A model generated the notes under the pieces. That model had not been told where the DNA came from. It made no database searches and was given only the letters and a program-made list of their open reading frames with translations. A stretch of 64,000 bases of DNA from NCBI RefSeq assembly GCF_017921895.1, contig NZ_JAFIDN010000003.1, forward strand, positions 62,001 to 126,000. The letters are read 5' to 3'. Both the position numbers and the translations under genes were made by a program. The stretch comes from Natronogracilivirga saccharolytica (GTDB lineage Bacteria > Bacteroidota > Rhodothermia > Balneolales > Natronogracilivirgulaceae). Shown here one piece after another: positions 42,296 through 51,059 of this stretch. Position 1 is the first letter of the stretch. Every line of letters starts with the position of its first letter.

Positions 42296-43060
42296 TCAAA
42301 CCGTGTTCGCTTTTTCGGTTTCTATCTCACCGTTCCACTCAAGATAACGCCGGCGCATCTCGTCACGGTATTCGCGGATGTTCTTTTTATCCCAGCCGGA
42401 GGTGTCGACGGGCTCATGTATATGGATGGTCACGGTGCCCGGTCGGGTGAGAAGGGAGTTTCCGGGACAAAGCTCATATGCTCCCTCGATGTAAATGGGA
42501 ACAACCGGATATCCCAGGTCAACGGCGGTGTGAAAAGCACCGGACTTGAAGGGCATGATTTTTCCGGTGCGCGACCGCGTTCCTTCCGGGGCAAACATGA
42601 TTGAGAGCCGGTTTTTACGGATATGCTTATACGCCTCATTCAGCTGCTGCAGTGCTTTTCTGGTATCCTTGCGGTCGATCATAATCTGACCGGTCATTTT
42701 GGCAATTGCCCAGAAAAACGGGTTGTACTGCAGCTCTTTTTTGGCAATGAACCGTACCCGGGGCAGGTGCAGTGAAGTGATGATGAACAGGTCGAGTGTG
42801 GAGCAGTGATTCATCAGGAATACCGCCGGTTCCTCAGGTTTGGTTCCGTGATAGCGAATATCCATGCGTACGCCGGCCACAGCCATGGTTGACCTTCCGA
42901 AAATGTGTCCGACCCAGCGGATCAGGAAGTCCTGAAGCCGGCCGAGTGATACAATCATTAGTATGGCCATTCCTGCCACCAGCAATGGCAGGAGAATAAT
43001 CAGATAGATCAGAGTGATCACCAGCCTGATTTTCTGGAAAATACCAATGTCGGTACTCAT
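42296..43060 (-). CDS. plsC: 1-acyl-sn-glycerol-3-phosphate acyltransferase (PlsC family)
   Basis: It acylates lysophosphatidic acid in phospholipid synthesis at the inner membrane. The 254-residue protein shows an N-terminal hydrophobic segment (~12-35) and the catalytic NHCSTLD motif (H-x4-D). FAPEGTRSRTG (motif III) and VPIYIEGAY (motif IV) follow. It is a single gene between the RND operon and divergent argD. Confidence 0.92.
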   Translation of the reverse strand: MSTDIGIFQKIRLVITLIYLIILLPLLVAGMAILMIVSLGRLQDFLIRWVGHIFGRSTMAVAGVRMDIRYHGTKPEEPAVFLMNHCSTLDLFIITSLHLPRVRFIAKKELQYNPFFWAIAKMTGQIMIDRKDTRKALQQLNEAYKHIRKNRLSIMFAPEGTRSRTGKIMPFKSGAFHTAVDLGYPVVPIYIEGAYELCPGNSLLTRPGTVTIHIHEPVDTSGWDKKNIREYRDEMRRRYLEWNGEIETEKANTV

Positions 43061-43316
43061 GATTTATGTTCGGTTCTTGAATATCATTAACTGTCCGGAA
43101 ATAACGGCCTCGATTTTTTGCATGCGGGAACGGTTTGCCGGATGTGACTGCTTTAAGTAATGCTTCGTCCTGAAAAAGTATAACTTTTTGCATCCATTTA
43201 CCATCGGCAGGCGGCTGACTTTTGCAGATACGTCAATATTTGATAACTTAAAAGATTGTCCGGAGTAATAATACAGTCCGGAACAGCAAACATAGAAATT
43301 AAAATCACAGATATAT

Positions 43317-44507
43317 ATGGACGAAGCCCGAGCCCTGGACCAGAAAAGTCACTTTCAAACCTACAAACGCCTGCCCTTTACCCTCAGTCACGGCAAAGGC
43401 GCACGGGTATGGGATACCGGCGGCAAGGAGTATATTGATATGCTGGCGGGCATTGCTGTAAACTCACTCGGACATGCACATCCCGCCCTGGTTCATGCCA
43501 TAAAGAATCAGGCTGAAAAGCTGATCCACGTTTCCAATTTCTACACAACCGCGCCCCAGGCACGTCTTTCCGCCAAGCTCACCTCACTGAGCGGTATGGA
43601 CCGCGTATTCTTGTGCAGCAGCGGGGTGGAAGCCATTGAAGGTGCATTCAAGGTTGCCAGAAAATATGCGCACAGCAAGGGCAAGTCCGGTCCGATCATC
43701 TCGCTGGAAGGGTGTTTCCACGGCCGGTCCATAGCTGCGATTGCATCCGGGAAGGAGAAGTACCAGCAGGGATTTGAACCGATGCCGGGAGGGTTCCGGC
43801 AGATCCCGTTTAATGATAAAAAAGCACTGGACGAGCATGTGGATGACCAGACGACAGCTTTGATCATTGAACCCATTCAGGGAGAGGGCGGAATCCGTCC
43901 GGTTGATCCCGATTATCTGCAGTATGCCCGGGAAGTATGTGACCGTCACGGTACGACACTCATACTGGATGAAATTCAATGCGGGATCGCACGCACGGGA
44001 AAGATGTTTGCTTTTGAGCACAGCGGAATCAAGCCGGATATCATGACACTGGCCAAGGGTCTCGGCGGCGGTGTTCCTGTAGGCGCAATCCTGGCCCGCG
44101 AGGATATCGCCGGGGCATTGAATCCCGGAGATCACGGAACCACATTCGGAGGCAATCCGCTGGCCTGTGCAGCGGCCCTGGCCGTCCTGAAAACCATCGA
44201 GCGGGACGGACTGATCGAACAGGCTGCTGAAAAGGGTGCTTTTCTGAAACAAAAGCTGAATGAGAAACTCAAGGGGCACAAACTGGTGAAAGAAATCCGC
44301 GGATCGGGCCTGATGGTCGGAGTTGACCTGAATACCGATGGTGGCGCGGTGATGCGCAAAATGGCCGAGATGGGGGTGCTGGTGAATGCCGCATCGATGA
44401 CTGTCATCCGGTTTGTTCCGCCGCTTATCGTGAATGAAAAGGATATTGAAACCGCCGTTGATGTTCTTAAAGAGGCGCTGGACCAAAGCCCGGATGAGCA
44501 GGAATGA
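43317..44507 (+). CDS. argD: Acetylornithine aminotransferase family (ArgD-like)
   Basis: A class III PLP aminotransferase of 396 residues, the normal length. Motifs are [29 protein letters not shown] (phosphate binding), [25 protein letters not shown] and the Schiff-base lysine in [11 protein letters not shown]. The subfamily fits acetylornithine/succinyl-DAP aminotransferases best. Related ornithine or 4-aminobutyrate transaminases cannot be excluded because no other arginine gene is nearby. Its stop codon overlaps the start of the next gene by 4 bases (ATGA). Confidence 0.85.
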   Translation: MDEARALDQKSHFQTYKRLPFTLSHGKGARVWDTGGKEYIDMLAGIAVNSLGHAHPALVHAIKNQAEKLIHVSNFYTTAPQARLSAKLTSLSGMDRVFLCSSGVEAIEGAFKVARKYAHSKGKSGPIISLEGCFHGRSIAAIASGKEKYQQGFEPMPGGFRQIPFNDKKALDEHVDDQTTALIIEPIQGEGGIRPVDPDYLQYAREVCDRHGTTLILDEIQCGIARTGKMFAFEHSGIKPDIMTLAKGLGGGVPVGAILAREDIAGALNPGDHGTTFGGNPLACAAALAVLKTIERDGLIEQAAEKGAFLKQKLNEKLKGHKLVKEIRGSGLMVGVDLNTDGGAVMRKMAEMGVLVNAASMTVIRFVPPLIVNEKDIETAVDVLKEALDQSPDEQE

Positions 44508-45607
44508 ACGTAAAGGAACTGGAATCGTCCACATTTGAACAAATCTGGGAAAATGCCTTTGACGCCATGCGTCTGGTCAATGCCGAAGGGGTTATTGTGG
44601 AGGTAAACAAGGCCTTCTGCACCATGGTGGAAATGTCCCGGGAGTCGCTTGTTGGCCGTCCCATGGCCGTTATCTACAGCGAGCCGGATCATGACACCAT
44701 ACAAAAGAAGCTTGTCGAGCGGTTCCGGGCCCGGAAAATTGAGATCAGCATCGACCGTCCCCTGATGCTGTGGAACGGCAAGAAGGTCTGGTTTGAGGCC
44801 AGCAACACGTTTGTGGACTCCGAAAACCACGGGACCTTGCTGCTCAGTATTTTCCGAGATATTACCGAAAAGAAGAAATCGGAAGAAGAGGCCATGGAGT
44901 ATATGGAGGAGCTGAAAAAACTCAACTCTGAAAAGGACAAGTTTTTGTCCATCATCTCCCATGACCTCAGGGGGCCGTTTCAAAGCCTGCTGGGTATGAG
45001 TGAGCTGCTATCCGAAGAGTTTGAAACCATGGAGCCCGATGAGCTGAAGGAGTATTTTGCCAGTATGAACCGCTCTTTGAGAGCACAGTACACGCTGCTG
45101 GAGAACCTTCTGACCTGGTCCCGGCTCCAGATCGGACAGGTTCAGATGGAGAAAGAGCAGATCTCCCTTGCAAATGTCATCGCTGAAGTGCTGGCTGTAA
45201 TGGAGACGACAGCCGTTCAGAAACAAATCACCATACATGCGCAGGTGCCCGATGCACTCAGGGCAAGTGCAGATGTCAACATGCTCAAATCGGTTATTCA
45301 GAATCTTGTTTCCAATGCTTTGAAATTCACCCCGCGCGGCGGAGATATTTACATTACGGGTGAGTCCGGAAGCAGCCGGGCCGCTGTCAGTATTCGCGAT
45401 ACCGGTGTCGGTATGGATGAAGATGAGATTGAGCAGCTGTTTGACATCACCAGAAAGAAGACCCGGAAAGGTACGGATGGGGAGAAAGGCACCGGACTTG
45501 GCCTGATAATCATCAGGGATATGACCGAATTAATGGACGGGACGCTGGATATCGATTCCAGGCCCGGTGAGGGAAGTACGTTTACAATTCAGCTGCCTGT
45601 AAGCTGA
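44504..45607 (+). CDS. PAS-domain sensor histidine kinase coupled to argD
   Basis: A 367-residue soluble kinase. One PAS domain (~8-130; FDAMRLVNAEGVIVEVNKAFC, ISRDITEKKKSEE-like PAC end) precedes the HisKA helix pair with phospho-acceptor His at ~153 in SHDLRGPFQSLLGM. The ATPase domain has NLVSNALKFTPRGG and IRDTGVGM, then GTGLGLIIIRDM. The start overlaps the argD stop by 4 bases, so the two are translated together. That is an unusual partner for a sensor kinase. Confidence 0.92.
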   Translation: MNVKELESSTFEQIWENAFDAMRLVNAEGVIVEVNKAFCTMVEMSRESLVGRPMAVIYSEPDHDTIQKKLVERFRARKIEISIDRPLMLWNGKKVWFEASNTFVDSENHGTLLLSIFRDITEKKKSEEEAMEYMEELKKLNSEKDKFLSIISHDLRGPFQSLLGMSELLSEEFETMEPDELKEYFASMNRSLRAQYTLLENLLTWSRLQIGQVQMEKEQISLANVIAEVLAVMETTAVQKQITIHAQVPDALRASADVNMLKSVIQNLVSNALKFTPRGGDIYITGESGSSRAAVSIRDTGVGMDEDEIEQLFDITRKKTRKGTDGEKGTGLGLIIIRDMTELMDGTLDIDSRPGEGSTFTIQLPVS

Positions 45608-45647
45608 AGAGGTTATGCTGCCGCGATTGATATTGATCTGAATGGAA

Positions 45648-45684
45648 TAAAAAACGCCGCACTCTTCAGGAATGCAGCGTTTTC
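45648..45684 (-). terminator. Terminator behind tRNA-Leu (possibly bidirectional)
   Basis: Minus strand AAAACGCTGCA, an 11-base loop and TGCGGCGTTTTTT form a stem with a T tail just after the tRNA 3' end. On the plus strand the same hairpin ends in TTTT, so it may also stop transcription of the argD-kinase pair. Confidence 0.85.
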
Positions 45685-45688
45685 GGGG

Positions 45689-45772
45689 TGCCCTGGACTG
45701 GACTCGAACCAGCACGCCAATTAAGGCACTACCCCCTCAAGATAGCGTGTCTACCTATTCCACCACCAGGGC
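45689..45772 (-). tRNA. tRNA-Leu, anticodon GAG
   Basis: Reading the minus strand, the acceptor arms GCCCTGG and CCAGGGC pair perfectly. The D-loop contains AATAGGTAGAC. The anticodon arm is CTATC-TTGAGGG-GGTAG, giving anticodon GAG (reads CUC/CUU). A long variable arm (the class II feature of Leu) and GGTTCGAGTCC in the T arm follow. The discriminator is A, and CCA is not encoded. Confidence 0.95.
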
Positions 45773-45880
45773 ATTTTGTTGTAGAATCCAAATATAAGAC
45801 GTATTGAGGCATAGTTGCAAATACGGATTTGCAATCAGCTAATACGGATTTCCACACAGTAAAACGAAGAGGAAGGGAGC

Positions 45881-46156
45881 TTATTCCTCGTCTTTTTTCT
45901 TGCGTTCAGAAGGAATTTCCTCAAACTCCGCGTCTTCGATATGATCAAACCGGCCCTGGTCCGGCCGGCGCCCGGGTGCACTGTTTCGTCTCTGGCCGAA
46001 CCCGTGCTGATTCCCGAAATGTCCCGTGCCTTGCGACGGATCGCGGTCATGATGCATGCGGGCACGGCGCCGGTCCGGTGATTGCGTAAGCAGCAACCGC
46101 AGTGCGATCCGGATCACAATGTAGGAGATAATAATAATGAGAATAATACGCAGCAT
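45881..46156 (-). CDS. Small membrane-anchored protein, DUF4834-like
   Basis: 91 residues with one N-terminal membrane helix (LRIILIIIISYIVIRIALRLLL). A basic, His/Gly/Arg-rich linker and an acidic/basic tail (EDAEFEEIPSERKKKDEE) follow. This plan matches the small DUF4834 proteins of Bacteroidota, whose function is unknown. The tail is probably cytoplasmic. It starts 3 bases after the deoxynucleoside kinase stop and so is probably the last gene of the dnaA-folB-folK operon. Confidence 0.7.
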   Translation of the reverse strand: MLRIILIIIISYIVIRIALRLLLTQSPDRRRARMHHDRDPSQGTGHFGNQHGFGQRRNSAPGRRPDQGRFDHIEDAEFEEIPSERKKKDEE

Positions 46157-46159
46157 GGG

Positions 46160-46798
46160 TCAGCCCGGTGTGATATGTGTAGTATTGCTACGAATGGGCT
46201 CGGAAAATATTTGATCCTCGATGTATTTCAGATGTGCTGCATCCTGCACGAAATCCACTTCGCTGGCATTGATAATAATCAGCGGAGACCGGCTGTAGTG
46301 GTGGAAAAAGTGATTGTAGGCATTGTTGAGCTCTTCAATATAGTTTCGCGAAATCTCCTTTTCATACGGCCTGCCGCGCGAGGATATGTTTTGCATGAGC
46401 CGGTCAACAGATGACTGAATGAATACGACAAGGTCGGCCTTTGCCGCAATACTGCTCATAATGCTGTAGATACTGTCGTAAAGAGCCATTTCATCACCCG
46501 AAAGGTTCAGCCGGGCAAATATGCGGTCCTTGTCAAACAGATAATCCGAAATGACCATCTCCTGAAACAGGTCACGGTTTCGCAGCACTTCCTGCTGCTT
46601 GAACCGGCTCGCCAGAAAAGCCAGCTGAGTCTGAAATGCATATCGCTCCCGGTCTTCATAGAACTTCGGAAGAAAAGGGTTCTCCTCGAACTCCTCAAGC
46701 ACCAGCCGAGCATTGTGGCGCTCGGCCAGAAGGCGGGCAAGTGAAGTTTTTCCGGCCCCGATAACTCCTTCGATAGCGATAAAGTCGAATTGGTTCAT
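46160..46798 (-). CDS. Deoxynucleoside kinase (deoxyadenosine/deoxyguanosine-type)
   Basis: A 212-residue enzyme that phosphorylates deoxynucleosides for salvage. The P-loop is GVIGAGKTS (residues ~10-18). The catalytic acidic residue lies in LEEFEENPFLPKFYED, and ISDYLFDKDRIFA corresponds to the DRS-type motif. YIEELNNAYNHFFHHY near the C-terminus is typical of the bacterial dGK/dAK group. The preferred base cannot be told from sequence. It is in an operon with folK upstream (12 bases). Confidence 0.88.
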   Translation of the reverse strand: MNQFDFIAIEGVIGAGKTSLARLLAERHNARLVLEEFEENPFLPKFYEDRERYAFQTQLAFLASRFKQQEVLRNRDLFQEMVISDYLFDKDRIFARLNLSGDEMALYDSIYSIMSSIAAKADLVVFIQSSVDRLMQNISSRGRPYEKEISRNYIEELNNAYNHFFHHYSRSPLIIINASEVDFVQDAAHLKYIEDQIFSEPIRSNTTHITPG

Positions 46799-46810
46799 AA
46801 CGTCATAAAG

Positions 46811-47302
46811 CTACCAATTTAGGTCTGTTTTAAAAACCTCAATTTTGGGTGATACGGTGATCATCTCGTCTATCGTCCGGCCGGTGCGCAGATCGGTCCA
46901 GTCCGGATGAATTTCCTGCAGCGGACAGAGCACAAACAGCCGCTTGCTGTATTCAGGGTGGGGGACATGAAGCCTTTGGCGGGCAATTACCATCCTGTCG
47001 TAGTCGATGATATCCAGATCGATGGTGCGGTTGGACCAGCGCGGGGCTTCAGCATCCCTGCCGTGGTGATTTTCGTACATCTTCAGCTGCTCGAGCAGCG
47101 AGAATGGCGGCAGATCGGTCCGGAATGAACAGACGGCATTGAAATAGGTCCGGGTAGAGATCTCGCCGACAGGTTCGGTTTCGTAGATGGCGGATGCCGC
47201 AACGGGCGTGCTGCTCAGAGTCGACAGAAACGCTTTTGCCGATGCCAGATGTGCCCGGCGGTCACCAAGGTTTGATCCTAACGCAACTACAACCTGGGCC
47301 AT
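46811..47302 (-). CDS. folK: 2-amino-4-hydroxy-6-hydroxymethyldihydropteridine pyrophosphokinase
   Basis: HPPK transfers pyrophosphate from ATP to the pterin alcohol in folate synthesis. The 163 residues show VVALGSNLGDRRAHL at the start, YETEPVG and YFNAVC in the middle, and NRTIDLDIIDYD followed by VPHPEYSKRLFVLCPLQEI, the full family signature. It overlaps the folB end by 16 bases in another frame, so the two are coupled and act in consecutive folate steps. Confidence 0.95.
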   Translation of the reverse strand: MAQVVVALGSNLGDRRAHLASAKAFLSTLSSTPVAASAIYETEPVGEISTRTYFNAVCSFRTDLPPFSLLEQLKMYENHHGRDAEAPRWSNRTIDLDIIDYDRMVIARQRLHVPHPEYSKRLFVLCPLQEIHPDWTDLRTGRTIDEMITVSPKIEVFKTDLNW

Positions 47303-47649
47303 CGGCTCCTTACTTCTGTGAATTCACAGGAGGGCTCCATGGGGGGATTCAGCTTCCTGACGGCGACCTCGATATTTTCGGCTTTCGGATAGGCGCGTGT
47401 CAGCGATTCGCCGATCCGGTACAGCAGTGTCTCCACCAGTTTGACCGGTTCTCCGTTCATGATATCCCCCGCGATTTCCGCGGCTTCACCGTAATCTATG
47501 GTTGCTGCGAGGTCATCGCCGGTGGCCGCTGCTTCCAGCTCGAGCCAGATCGTAATATCCACCTCAAAATCATTTCCTTTTTCCCTTTCGGCAGGAAAGT
47601 AGCCGTGGCCGGCATGAAATCGAAGGTTTTTTATTGTGATACACTCCAT
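47287..47649 (-). CDS. folB: Dihydroneopterin aldolase
   Basis: FolB makes 6-hydroxymethyl-dihydropterin, the substrate of the following folK. The 120 residues show MECITIKNLRFHAGHGYFPAEREKGNDF (the Gx(Y/F)xxE(R/K) region), an ATIDYG motif and LVETLLYRIGESLTRAYP, typical of the family. It lies 11 bases after dnaA and overlaps folK. Confidence 0.92.
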   Translation of the reverse strand: MECITIKNLRFHAGHGYFPAEREKGNDFEVDITIWLELEAAATGDDLAATIDYGEAAEIAGDIMNGEPVKLVETLLYRIGESLTRAYPKAENIEVAVRKLNPPMEPSCEFTEVRSRWPRL

Positions 47650-47660
47650 GGGTATGCCGG

Positions 47661-49181
47661 TTACATGATTGCAAGCTCAACACGCTGCCGGATGTCTTTT
47701 ACGACCTGCCGGAATTTGGGGCTGGTTTCCTGGCGGTCTTCAACAGCATTGATGGCATGTATTACAGTGGAGTGATCCCTTCCGCCAAACTGCAGGCCAA
47801 TCGTTTTGAGGCTGGATTTTGTCATGGTCTTAGAGAGATACATGGCAATCTGCCTGGCTTCCACTATCTCCTGTTTCCGTGTCTTTTCGCGAACCTTGTT
47901 CGGGTCAATCCCGAAATAATCACATACCATTTTCTGGATGTCTTCGATCGATATGTGCTTTTTGGTTTCTTTGATCAAATCCTTCAGAATGCGTTTGGCC
48001 ATCGTCAGATCAATATTGTCGATCTTCTGGAGGGATGCTGTGGCCAGAAGCTTGATGATGGCTCCCTGAAGGTCCCGCACGCTTGACTTGAAATTGTGGG
48101 CTATGAACTCAAAAATTTCACCTTCAAACTCAATTCCGTTTTCCAGTGATTTCTTTTCAAGGATGGCATAGCGGGTTTCGTAATCGGGCATTTGCAGGTC
48201 AGTGCTCAGCCCCCAGTTGAATCGTGAAATCAGCCGCTCTTCAATGTCCTGAATATCCTTGGGCGCCCGGTCACTGGTCATGATGATCTGCTTGCCATCC
48301 TGATGAAGCGCATTGAAAATGTGGAAAAACTCTTCCTGTGTCTTCTCCTTGCCGCTGAAGAACTGAATATCGTCAATAATCAGTACATCGATATTTCGGT
48401 AGAACATCGAAAATTCCCGCGCCCGGTTGTTGCGGATGGCATGGACAAACTCATTGGTAAACTGATCGGAGGAGATATACAGCACCGAGAATTCGTCACC
48501 GAAGTCCTGCCGTATTTTGTTTCCGATGCTCTGAATAAGGTGCGTTTTACCGAGTCCGACTCCGCCGTATACAAAAAACGGATTGAAGGAGTTTTTCCCG
48601 GGATTTTCAGCGATGGCGATAGCGGCGGACCGGGCCAGCCGGTTGCAGTCGCCTTCAATAAACTGACTGAATACGTAATTTTCGTTGAGGTTCGGATCGA
48701 TTTTGTGCTTCCGGATGCCGGGTATCACAAAGGGGTTCTGAATGGCCTCAGTAGAATAGGATGAGTCAAAGCCATAAGCAGGGTTCCCGGTCTGTCCCTC
48801 ACTCTCCTGTGCAGGGGGAGAAGACCGCTGCGGCATTCTGACAGCCAGGTCGTCGTTATCCTGTTCGGCTTTTTCCAGCACAATGGAATATTCAAAACGG
48901 GCACCTTCACCAAGTATCCTGGCAATAGTGGACCGCATGATATTGTAGTAGTGTTCTTCGAGCCATTCATACCAGAACTGGGAGGGAACCTGAATGGTCA
49001 GTGTTTTGCCGTCAAGTGCCACCGGCTTGATCGGCTGGAACCATGACTTGTATTTCTGATGGTTGATGTTGTCCCTGATAATCTCCAGGCACCGGCCCCA
49101 CACTTCACCGGCCGTCAGTTCTTCATTGTTTGCTTTGGCCAGCTCGCTTTTCTGACCTGTTTTGTAATCTGTCTCCAACAT
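47661..49181 (-). CDS. dnaA: Chromosomal replication initiator DnaA
   Basis: A 506-residue initiator. Domain I spans ~20-105 (WGRCLEIIRDNINHQKYKSWFQPIKPVAL). A linker to ~165 leads to the AAA+ domain with Walker A GGVGLGKTHL (~206) and Walker B IDVLIIDDIQFFSGK. DNA-binding domain IV has the DnaA signature FGGRDHSTVIHA preceded by EARQIAMYLSKTMTKSSL. Upstream are three exact DnaA boxes (see the oriC entry). folB, folK and a deoxynucleoside kinase follow on the same strand. Confidence 0.97.
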   Translation of the reverse strand: MLETDYKTGQKSELAKANNEELTAGEVWGRCLEIIRDNINHQKYKSWFQPIKPVALDGKTLTIQVPSQFWYEWLEEHYYNIMRSTIARILGEGARFEYSIVLEKAEQDNDDLAVRMPQRSSPPAQESEGQTGNPAYGFDSSYSTEAIQNPFVIPGIRKHKIDPNLNENYVFSQFIEGDCNRLARSAAIAIAENPGKNSFNPFFVYGGVGLGKTHLIQSIGNKIRQDFGDEFSVLYISSDQFTNEFVHAIRNNRAREFSMFYRNIDVLIIDDIQFFSGKEKTQEEFFHIFNALHQDGKQIIMTSDRAPKDIQDIEERLISRFNWGLSTDLQMPDYETRYAILEKKSLENGIEFEGEIFEFIAHNFKSSVRDLQGAIIKLLATASLQKIDNIDLTMAKRILKDLIKETKKHISIEDIQKMVCDYFGIDPNKVREKTRKQEIVEARQIAMYLSKTMTKSSLKTIGLQFGGRDHSTVIHAINAVEDRQETSPKFRQVVKDIRQRVELAIM

Positions 49182-49199
49182 GAAAAAAGATGAAATTCT

Positions 49200-49500
49200 G
49201 CTTGACTTTCTCGTTTCTATTACCAGTTATCCACATCGGCCATCGTGCCTCCCGTAACATGAATTTTTAAGATGGCAATATTTTCCTCACTTGTCAATAA
49301 AAACAAGTTTCGGGCCGGTGAATTTATCCACATAGCACACAACACCGCAACTTATTGATACGCAAAGACATGCAAGTCAATATGTTAAAACTGTATGTGC
49401 TTTATGGCACCCGCAATATGTCACGTCGGAATAAAGAAGCGGAGTTTTCCAAAAGCCGCTATGAGCAGTTAAAGTTTTAAACAAGTTATCCACATCGGAT
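49200..49500. other. Candidate replication origin: three exact DnaA boxes upstream of dnaA
   Basis: TTATCCACA occurs exactly at 49227-49235, 49324-49332 and 49486-49494, all in the same direction. The first and third share the longer core AGTTATCCACATCGG. The 389-base dnaA-prmC gap is free of genes and has A/T-rich stretches (around 49260-49310 and 49370-49400) that could unwind. The boxes may alternatively serve dnaA autoregulation only. Confidence 0.65.
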
Positions 49501-49570
49501 TCAGGGCTTGTAAGGCTTATTTCCGGCAAGGCCGCCAAACAGACATTTATGGTTTATTTTGGCGATTCTT

Positions 49571-50446
49571 TTAAAAGCTGCCGGCAACAAAGCGGTGCTT
49601 TCCGGCATCATCCTTAAGAAGCCGGGAACGGAATGATGCAGAGCGGCAAAGGTCCGCTATCTCATCTCCGTCACTTTCGTTTATTTCAAAATAAAACCGG
49701 CCTTCCGGAGACAGGGACTCACGGCACAGGGACAGAAGCTTTGAGTAGATCCCGGAAACATCATCGGTTACAAGCGCAGTGAGCGGTTCAAATGCAGCAA
49801 CCTGCTTCTCAAGATCTTCAGTTTCATGCTTGTGGACATAGGGCGGATTTGAAACAATAATATCTATCTTTCCGCCCGGACGGTACGAGCTCAGGTCTCC
49901 ACGATGGAATGTCACCTCAAGAGACTCATTATCCGCATTGCTGCGGGCAATTTCCAGAGCGGCTTCACTGATATCCATCCCCGTGATGATCCAGTCAGGC
50001 CGCGCCTTTTTCAGGGCAAGGGCAATACAGCCGGATCCTGTCCCGATGTCCAGTACCCGCCTTTTTTTATCCCGGGGATGCTCTTGCAGAATGAGATCAA
50101 CAAGCTGCTCGGTTTCCGGCCTGGGAATAAGAACATCAGGTGTGACGGCGAGCGTAAGGTTGTAGAAGTCCGTGCTGCCGGTAATATACTGCAGGGGCTC
50201 ATGCCGGGCCCTGCGCTGCACCAGTGGTTTGAGACTGTCCAGTTCAGGCCGGGTGAGCGGACGGTCAAACTGAAGATATAAATCCAGCCGCTTGACCTGC
50301 AGTACGTGCGCAAGAAGCCATTCGATGCTCAGCCGCGGAGAGGGTACATTTTTGTCTTCGAAATAGCCGGTCGCCCATTCGAGCATCTCAACGACAGTCC
50401 AGTCCGGTTTTTGCATGGATGAATTACCGTCTGCTGCCGGACTCAC
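49571..50446 (-). CDS. prmC: Release factor glutamine methyltransferase PrmC
   Basis: PrmC methylates the GGQ glutamine of release factors. The protein has an N-terminal helical domain (SPRLSIEWLLAHVLQ) and a Rossmann methyltransferase with VLDIGTGSGCIALALKKARP and the catalytic NPPY in IVSNPPYVHK (~197). PRPETEQLVD is also typical. The longest frame starts at a GTG (50446) overlapping the previous stop. ATG 50416 (MQKPDWTVVEM) is an equally good start and fits the usual family N-terminus better. Confidence 0.94.
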   Translation of the reverse strand: MSPAADGNSSMQKPDWTVVEMLEWATGYFEDKNVPSPRLSIEWLLAHVLQVKRLDLYLQFDRPLTRPELDSLKPLVQRRARHEPLQYITGSTDFYNLTLAVTPDVLIPRPETEQLVDLILQEHPRDKKRRVLDIGTGSGCIALALKKARPDWIITGMDISEAALEIARSNADNESLEVTFHRGDLSSYRPGGKIDIIVSNPPYVHKHETEDLEKQVAAFEPLTALVTDDVSGIYSKLLSLCRESLSPEGRFYFEINESDGDEIADLCRSASFRSRLLKDDAGKHRFVAGSF

Positions 50447-50817
50447 GACTCCTTTCTGTTTTGAACCGTAAGGCCGTACTTTTTACTGAAATCGAGTATG
50501 AAATCGATGATCTGATCGTACATGGGTTGATCTTCGAGTCCCTGCGATCCCCGGAATCCGCTTTGCCTGCCGACATCCGCAATTTCAAAATGCAGGGAGG
50601 CAGAAAGTTCAGAGAGGATGCACGTCACGCACCGGGAGCTTTGCACTCCCGTATTCTGGTCTTCATATATATACACCCTTACATGCTGGTTATTCTCTAC
50701 CTCTCTGGAAAAGTAGTGTACATGCGGTGTTTCCCGGAACATCACTTCTCCCATCCGGAGCAGATATTTTTGGGGGCCGTAAACTTCAAATCGTGAAATA
50801 TTCGCCATTGATGCCAA
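50443..50817 (-). CDS. Unrecognised 124-residue protein upstream of prmC
   Basis: No family is recognised. The protein is probably cytoplasmic, with mixed strand/helix character: RFEVYGPQKYLLRMGEVMFRET, then VHYFSREVENNQHVRVYIYEDQ, then CVTCILSELSASLHFEIAD. The C-terminal helix is MYDQIIDFILDFSKKYGLTV. A second ATG (MANISRF) is three codons in. Its stop overlaps the GTG of prmC, which suggests coupled translation. It is compact enough to be a real gene; no function is proposed. Confidence 0.65.
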   Translation of the reverse strand: MASMANISRFEVYGPQKYLLRMGEVMFRETPHVHYFSREVENNQHVRVYIYEDQNTGVQSSRCVTCILSELSASLHFEIADVGRQSGFRGSQGLEDQPMYDQIIDFILDFSKKYGLTVQNRKES

Positions 50818-50823
50818 TTACTT

Positions 50824-50846
50824 GTTTGTCAGATGTTTGTCAGATA
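50824..50846. repeat. 11-base tandem duplication TTTGTCAGAT(G/A) in a divergent promoter gap
   Basis: TTTGTCAGATG is followed at once by TTTGTCAGATA, and a related GCCAGATGCG lies 16 bases on. It sits just upstream of the unrecognised protein at 50443-50817, in the 242-base gap to the divergent outer-membrane protein. It may be an operator or simple slippage. A possible Bacteroidota-type -7 element (TATCTTTA) lies near 50994. Confidence 0.4.
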
Positions 50847-51059
50847 CCATCCAATTGCCAGATGCGTTATTTACGCTGAAACGATCTGGTTCTTTTTGGC
50901 ATTTGGAAAATACGACAAGATTTGTCTTTCGCAAGAAGTTGATTCACATAAAGCAAGAGCAGCTTGTTTTGGTTTAGGTCACGGCAATCTGTTATCTTTA
51001 TTGCTGGTGTCCGGTTTACATTTTCATTCATCCCAATCAATTGATTCAACGCAACTGAC

